Source: Sulfidibacter corallicola
GTDB lineage: Bacteria; Acidobacteriota; Holophagae; Acanthopleuribacterales; Acanthopleuribacteraceae
Assembly (NCBI RefSeq): GCF_017498545.1
Contig: NZ_CP071793.1
Location: forward strand, 372,001-436,000
Direction of reading: 5' to 3'
Length of the DNA stretch: 64,000 bases
Part shown: one piece after another, positions 61,261-64,000 of the stretch
Layout: the number at the start of each line of letters is the position of its first letter
How positions within the stretch are numbered: position 1 is the first letter of the stretch
Translations under genes and position numbers: made by a program
Notes under the pieces: generated by a model
Told to the model about the DNA's origin: nothing
Databases searched by the model: none
The model's input: only the letters and a program-made list of their open reading frames with translations

Positions 61261-62238
61261 TCAAAAAACCAGGAAGTCCGGGCTCTTCAAGGACGTGATC
61301 AAATCCAGGCAACCGCTTTCGCTGAGTTGCTCCAATCTCAGCGGCAGGTTCGGATCGCAATTGGCGTAGGCTCCTGTGGGTAGTGCGCCGACCCACGCGT
61401 TGCGACCCGATTTTTTTGCCGCATACAGCGATTGATCGGCGAGGTCCACGATCTCCTCCCAACCGATTTGACGGGGCGTGGGCACCGCGAACGGAAAGTA
61501 GGAGAACCCGATGGAGCAGGTGCAGCGAATATCGGTACCGGAGGGCAGGTGGAACTCCTGGTCCTCCACCCGCTGGCGCAGTCGCTCCGCCATCTTGCGG
61601 CCCAGGCCTCGCTGACTGTCGCGGCAGACCAACAGGAATTCTTCACCACCCCAGCGAACCGCGAAATCGGAAGCGCGACAGCACGAGGACAGGATCTCCG
61701 CGAACTGGCGCAGGACCTCGTCGCCGGCCGGGTGTCCGAAGCGGTCGTTGATCGACTTGAAGTGGTCGATGTCCACTACCATGAACAACAGCGAGGCGTC
61801 TTCTTTCAGGCTCCGCGACGGGTTGGCGAAAATTCGGTTGAGCCGTTCCACCTCGCCGGTCAGGAAACTGCTCAGGTAGCGCCGGTTCTTCAGGCCCGTG
61901 AGCGAATCCGTGATGCTGGCTTCCATCAACTGCTTGTTCAGTTCGAGCAGTTTCTGCTCCTTGGCCTGGATGATGTCGTACTGGGCCTTCAACTCCTCTT
62001 GGAGCTTGATGAGCTTGTGTTGTACCCGATCGTTCAGGCGGGTCATTTTCATCGTCTCGCGGAGCAGTTTCGAGTAGGACCTGCTCAAGGATGAATAGGC
62101 TTCTCTGAGATCGACTTCGGATGCATGGGGGCTGCTCGCCAATTCGGCGGCTTCCTGTTCGATGCTCAGTTCCGCCCGGAAAACCTGATTCAAATTCTCA
62201 GTGACCGTGTTCTTCATGGAAAAAATCTCGGTGTTCAC
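61261..62238 (-). CDS. GGDEF diguanylate cyclase with N-terminal coiled coil
   Basis: This 325-residue cytoplasmic protein has an N-terminal ~105-residue coiled coil (LRETMKMTRLNDRVQHKLIK, QYDIIQAKEQKLLELNKQ) followed by a GGDEF domain: ITDSLTGLKNRRYLSSFL, MVVDIDHFKSINDRFGHPAG, RWGGEEFLLVCRD and CSIGFSYFPF. The active motif GGEEF is intact, and the inhibitory RxxD site (RASD) lies five residues upstream, so active, product-inhibited c-di-GMP synthesis is expected. No sensory domain is present besides the coil, so input probably comes through dimerisation or a partner. The start is the GTG at 62238; an ATG at 62217 is an alternative. The last ~45 residues are unassigned. Confidence 0.9.
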   Translation of the reverse strand: MNTEIFSMKNTVTENLNQVFRAELSIEQEAAELASSPHASEVDLREAYSSLSRSYSKLLRETMKMTRLNDRVQHKLIKLQEELKAQYDIIQAKEQKLLELNKQLMEASITDSLTGLKNRRYLSSFLTGEVERLNRIFANPSRSLKEDASLLFMVVDIDHFKSINDRFGHPAGDEVLRQFAEILSSCCRASDFAVRWGGEEFLLVCRDSQRGLGRKMAERLRQRVEDQEFHLPSGTDIRCTCSIGFSYFPFAVPTPRQIGWEEIVDLADQSLYAAKKSGRNAWVGALPTGAYANCDPNLPLRLEQLSESGCLDLITSLKSPDFLVF

Positions 62239-62811
62239 AAATTACCGACTAAAAAGGCTGTTGTGAGGCCCGAACAACCTTGGATGTATGCGGGTACAAT
62301 CATTTTGAATTGTAGCAACAAAAGGGCTCGGGGTTCACCAAAAGTGGATGAGGTGGCTCACGAGGTGTCCGGAATTTTGAGATTCACGCAGCAAGGGACG
62401 ATTTTCCGTCCCCCATCCAGAAACGGAAAGATCGGAACTGCCGGTTGGGTTCGCTTGGATGGGCTCGGTATCCGGTCCCTGATTTCTGACTTCGGGTTCG
62501 GCAAGGCTTTTATCATAAGATGATTAGCTGACTCCTGATCCCTGAATGGCCAAATCGGTTTGTCCTCGGGGCCCTGCCGATTCGGAGGCGCCCTTTCACA
62601 ATACCGCCGTTTCTGGATGAGCACTTTCCAGGATGCGACACCATGCTTTTGGTATCTGGACCTTTTGCCGCATTGCGGTAAGATAGGCGTGACGCAATGC
62701 CTGACGGCGTGCGGATTTCGCTCTTTTTCGGGGAATGTCGAGACGCGTCTCGAGAGTCGGGCTCGTCTCCGCGTGGCCTCCCCGTAAAATGGTTCCGAGG
62801 TGCTTCTGAAA
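62239..62811. other. Intergenic region
   Basis: No frame with a ribosome site and family signal is seen. It lies between divergent genes and should carry promoters for both. Short direct sequence similarity around 62475-62540 (CTGATTTCTGACTTCGG, CTGATCCCTGAATGGCC) looks like extragenic repeat debris. Confidence 0.5.
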
Positions 62812-63465
62812 ATGAGTGTTCCAACCACCCGGAGAGAGGCCGGACGAGAGGTTGAAGATCCTCGTTATCGTTATCTCAAAGGGTTTCAATCCAAGCGTTT
62901 GCGAGACACGTACGACGACTTTGCGAGTCGTCCCAAATACGCGTCGGCCTGCTACTTCTTTTTCGAGGAGATTTACAGCACCGAGGACACCACCGATCGC
63001 GACGAATCTTTTCGCAAGATCTACGGCACCGTTCAACGATTCCTCGGCGGCGAAGTCGTCGAAAGCATGACGCGCCTGATCGAATTGCAGGAATTGACCA
63101 TCAAGTTGGATATGCGCATCCTGGATGTGCTGTTGGAACGCGAGGCCCCCGTAGAATTCGGTATGGAGACCTACGAAAGTGCCTACAAACTCAGCGAGAA
63201 CTATCAAGAGCGAGTGCGCCAGATCGAGCTTCTGGAATTCACCCTTCGCCTGATTCACAAAATCTCGCATCGATTTGGCATTGGGATGGTTTTAAAAGGC
63301 TTGCGAAGTGCATGTGTGCTTTTGGGGCACACGCGAATGGTCGATTTCCTGATGAGCGGATACAAGGCTTTCGCCGATCTGAAGAGCATCGAGCCCCTGG
63401 TTTCGGCCATGAGCCAGCGGGAAAGGGAACGGCTGGACCGCATTTGGGCGCTGGAGATACCCTGA
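62812..63465 (+). CDS. FFLEELY-motif protein (DUF8198-like)
   Basis: This 217-residue soluble helical protein has the diagnostic region YDDFASRPKYASACYFFFEE, where FFFEEIY corresponds to the FFLEELY motif that names the family, followed by DRDESFRKIYGTVQRFLGG. The rest is predicted all-helical (ESMTRLIELQELTIKLDMRI, LLEFTLRLIHKISHRFGIGM). The family is conserved in diverse proteobacteria-like genomes but its function is unknown. The ATG at 62812 gives a start just before the conserved part; a GTG at 62800 is possible. It is transcribed alone. Confidence 0.72.
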   Translation: MSVPTTRREAGREVEDPRYRYLKGFQSKRLRDTYDDFASRPKYASACYFFFEEIYSTEDTTDRDESFRKIYGTVQRFLGGEVVESMTRLIELQELTIKLDMRILDVLLEREAPVEFGMETYESAYKLSENYQERVRQIELLEFTLRLIHKISHRFGIGMVLKGLRSACVLLGHTRMVDFLMSGYKAFADLKSIEPLVSAMSQRERERLDRIWALEIP

Positions 63466-64000
63466 CCTTCATTCCGCTTCGGGAAATCTGGCCGGCAGAG
63501 AGCGGGAGTGATCCGCCGGGGCAACCCTTGTTTATTTGTGGCGGGGCCACCGGTTGTCCGCCCTTCCGTGTCTTGGATTTTCCGGGCGATACGCTTTCGG
63601 TTGCCGTTATCCATGTTTTACGTAATCGTGATGGGTTGTCATGTTTGGATGAGCTTGCTTTTTCGTGATTTCCGTCGAAACGGCGCTGGAGACTTTGTGG
63701 AAGTGTCACTTTTTTCGGTTGGAAACGCTTGGGTGGTTTTTACAAAATCTTTGTAATTTGGGGTTCTCATTCTGAATATCTTTTCATAAACTTGGCGGTA
63801 GCTAAGGCTCTTTTAAAAGACTTGATTCGGTCCGGCTTTATTTTCGATAGCTGTATGGGTTCATGATGGCTTGATTTCAAGATGAGCGAATCTTGATTTG
63901 GACAGCCGTTTGGCGTCCTCTACGGTACGGTCCTCCCGGCCGTCGAATCGATCGCAACGACACTCCGGGGCTCCCGACCGCCATGTGGTGACACGTGTGG
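63466..64000. other. Gene-free right end of the window
   Basis: Frames on both strands are short or lack ribosome sites and recognisable families. The part from about 63700 to 63880 is AT-rich, which may mark a promoter region for a gene beyond the window edge. Nothing else is recognised. Confidence 0.5.

Noticed and set aside
61138..61383. Cys-rich short plus-strand frame
   Set aside because: It runs from repeat-like intergenic sequence into the antisense of the GGDEF gene and has no ribosome site.
63508..63756. 82-codon plus-strand frame at the right end
   Set aside because: It is hydrophobic only in part, has no ribosome site, and no stop/start context suggests a gene.

Overview
The window is GC-rich and densely coded, and comes from a Gram-negative bacterium. 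Evidence for an outer membrane is an LptF/LptG-type lipopolysaccharide exporter, an O-antigen ligase-like membrane protein, lipoproteins and a type IV pilin. A Bacillus-type fadN-fadA-fadE operon with a FadR-like TetR regulator, many c-di-GMP enzymes, WD40 and PKD proteins and polymorphic toxins fit a predatory or surface-associated lineage such as Acidobacteriota (Acanthopleuribacter-like) or Myxococcota. That placement is inference from gene content; there is no rRNA or other marker here.

Layout. 1-9.2 kb: the N-terminal part of a U32-family protein, a lipase-like lipoprotein, a decayed Rpn/YhgA-like fragment, a heterodimeric ABC exporter with one degenerate ATP site, and a stand-alone MnmC-type FAD oxidoreductase. 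9.3-18 kb: a FlgO-like lipid-envelope protein, a single-chain LptF-LptG fusion, a large PKD protein with four C-terminal repeats, and a WD40 protein. 18-25.6 kb: a GAF-PAS-GGDEF-EAL protein, a histidine kinase/response regulator/STN-domain operon, a tiny charged protein and a rhodanese lipoprotein.

25.7-32.5 kb is a polymorphic toxin operon on the minus strand: TPR adaptor, PAAR-like protein, RHS protein with a C-terminal HAE...C-x6-C deaminase-like toxin, and a SUKH-like candidate immunity protein. 33.2-35.3 kb is a two-gene ATPase + HNH nuclease module resembling Septu (PtuA/PtuB), coupled through a TTGA overlap. Together these form an accessory conflict island.

35.5-42.2 kb holds the beta-oxidation operon fadN-fadA-fadE, divergent from fadR. 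Between them is a good sigma-70 promoter flanked by two inverted repeats that look like FadR operators. 42.5-50.4 kb: O-antigen ligase-like protein, CurA-like reductase, DUF1573 protein, PhoD-like phosphatase, a nucleoside deoxyribosyltransferase-like protein and a cysteine-rich pilin.

50.6-59.5 kb is the most interesting region: a minus-strand three-gene module of a YqiJ/NfeD-like membrane protein with a long Asp/Ala repeat, a very long flotillin/SPFH protein, and a 1825-residue AAA+ ATPase of the so-called DNA-repair ATPase type. It looks like a membrane-scaffolded ATPase machine of unknown purpose. 60-64 kb: a PPP-type metallophosphatase, a GGDEF diguanylate cyclase and a FFLEELY-motif protein, separated by gene-poor stretches with repeat-like sequences.

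No tRNA, rRNA, CRISPR array or complete insertion sequence was recognised.
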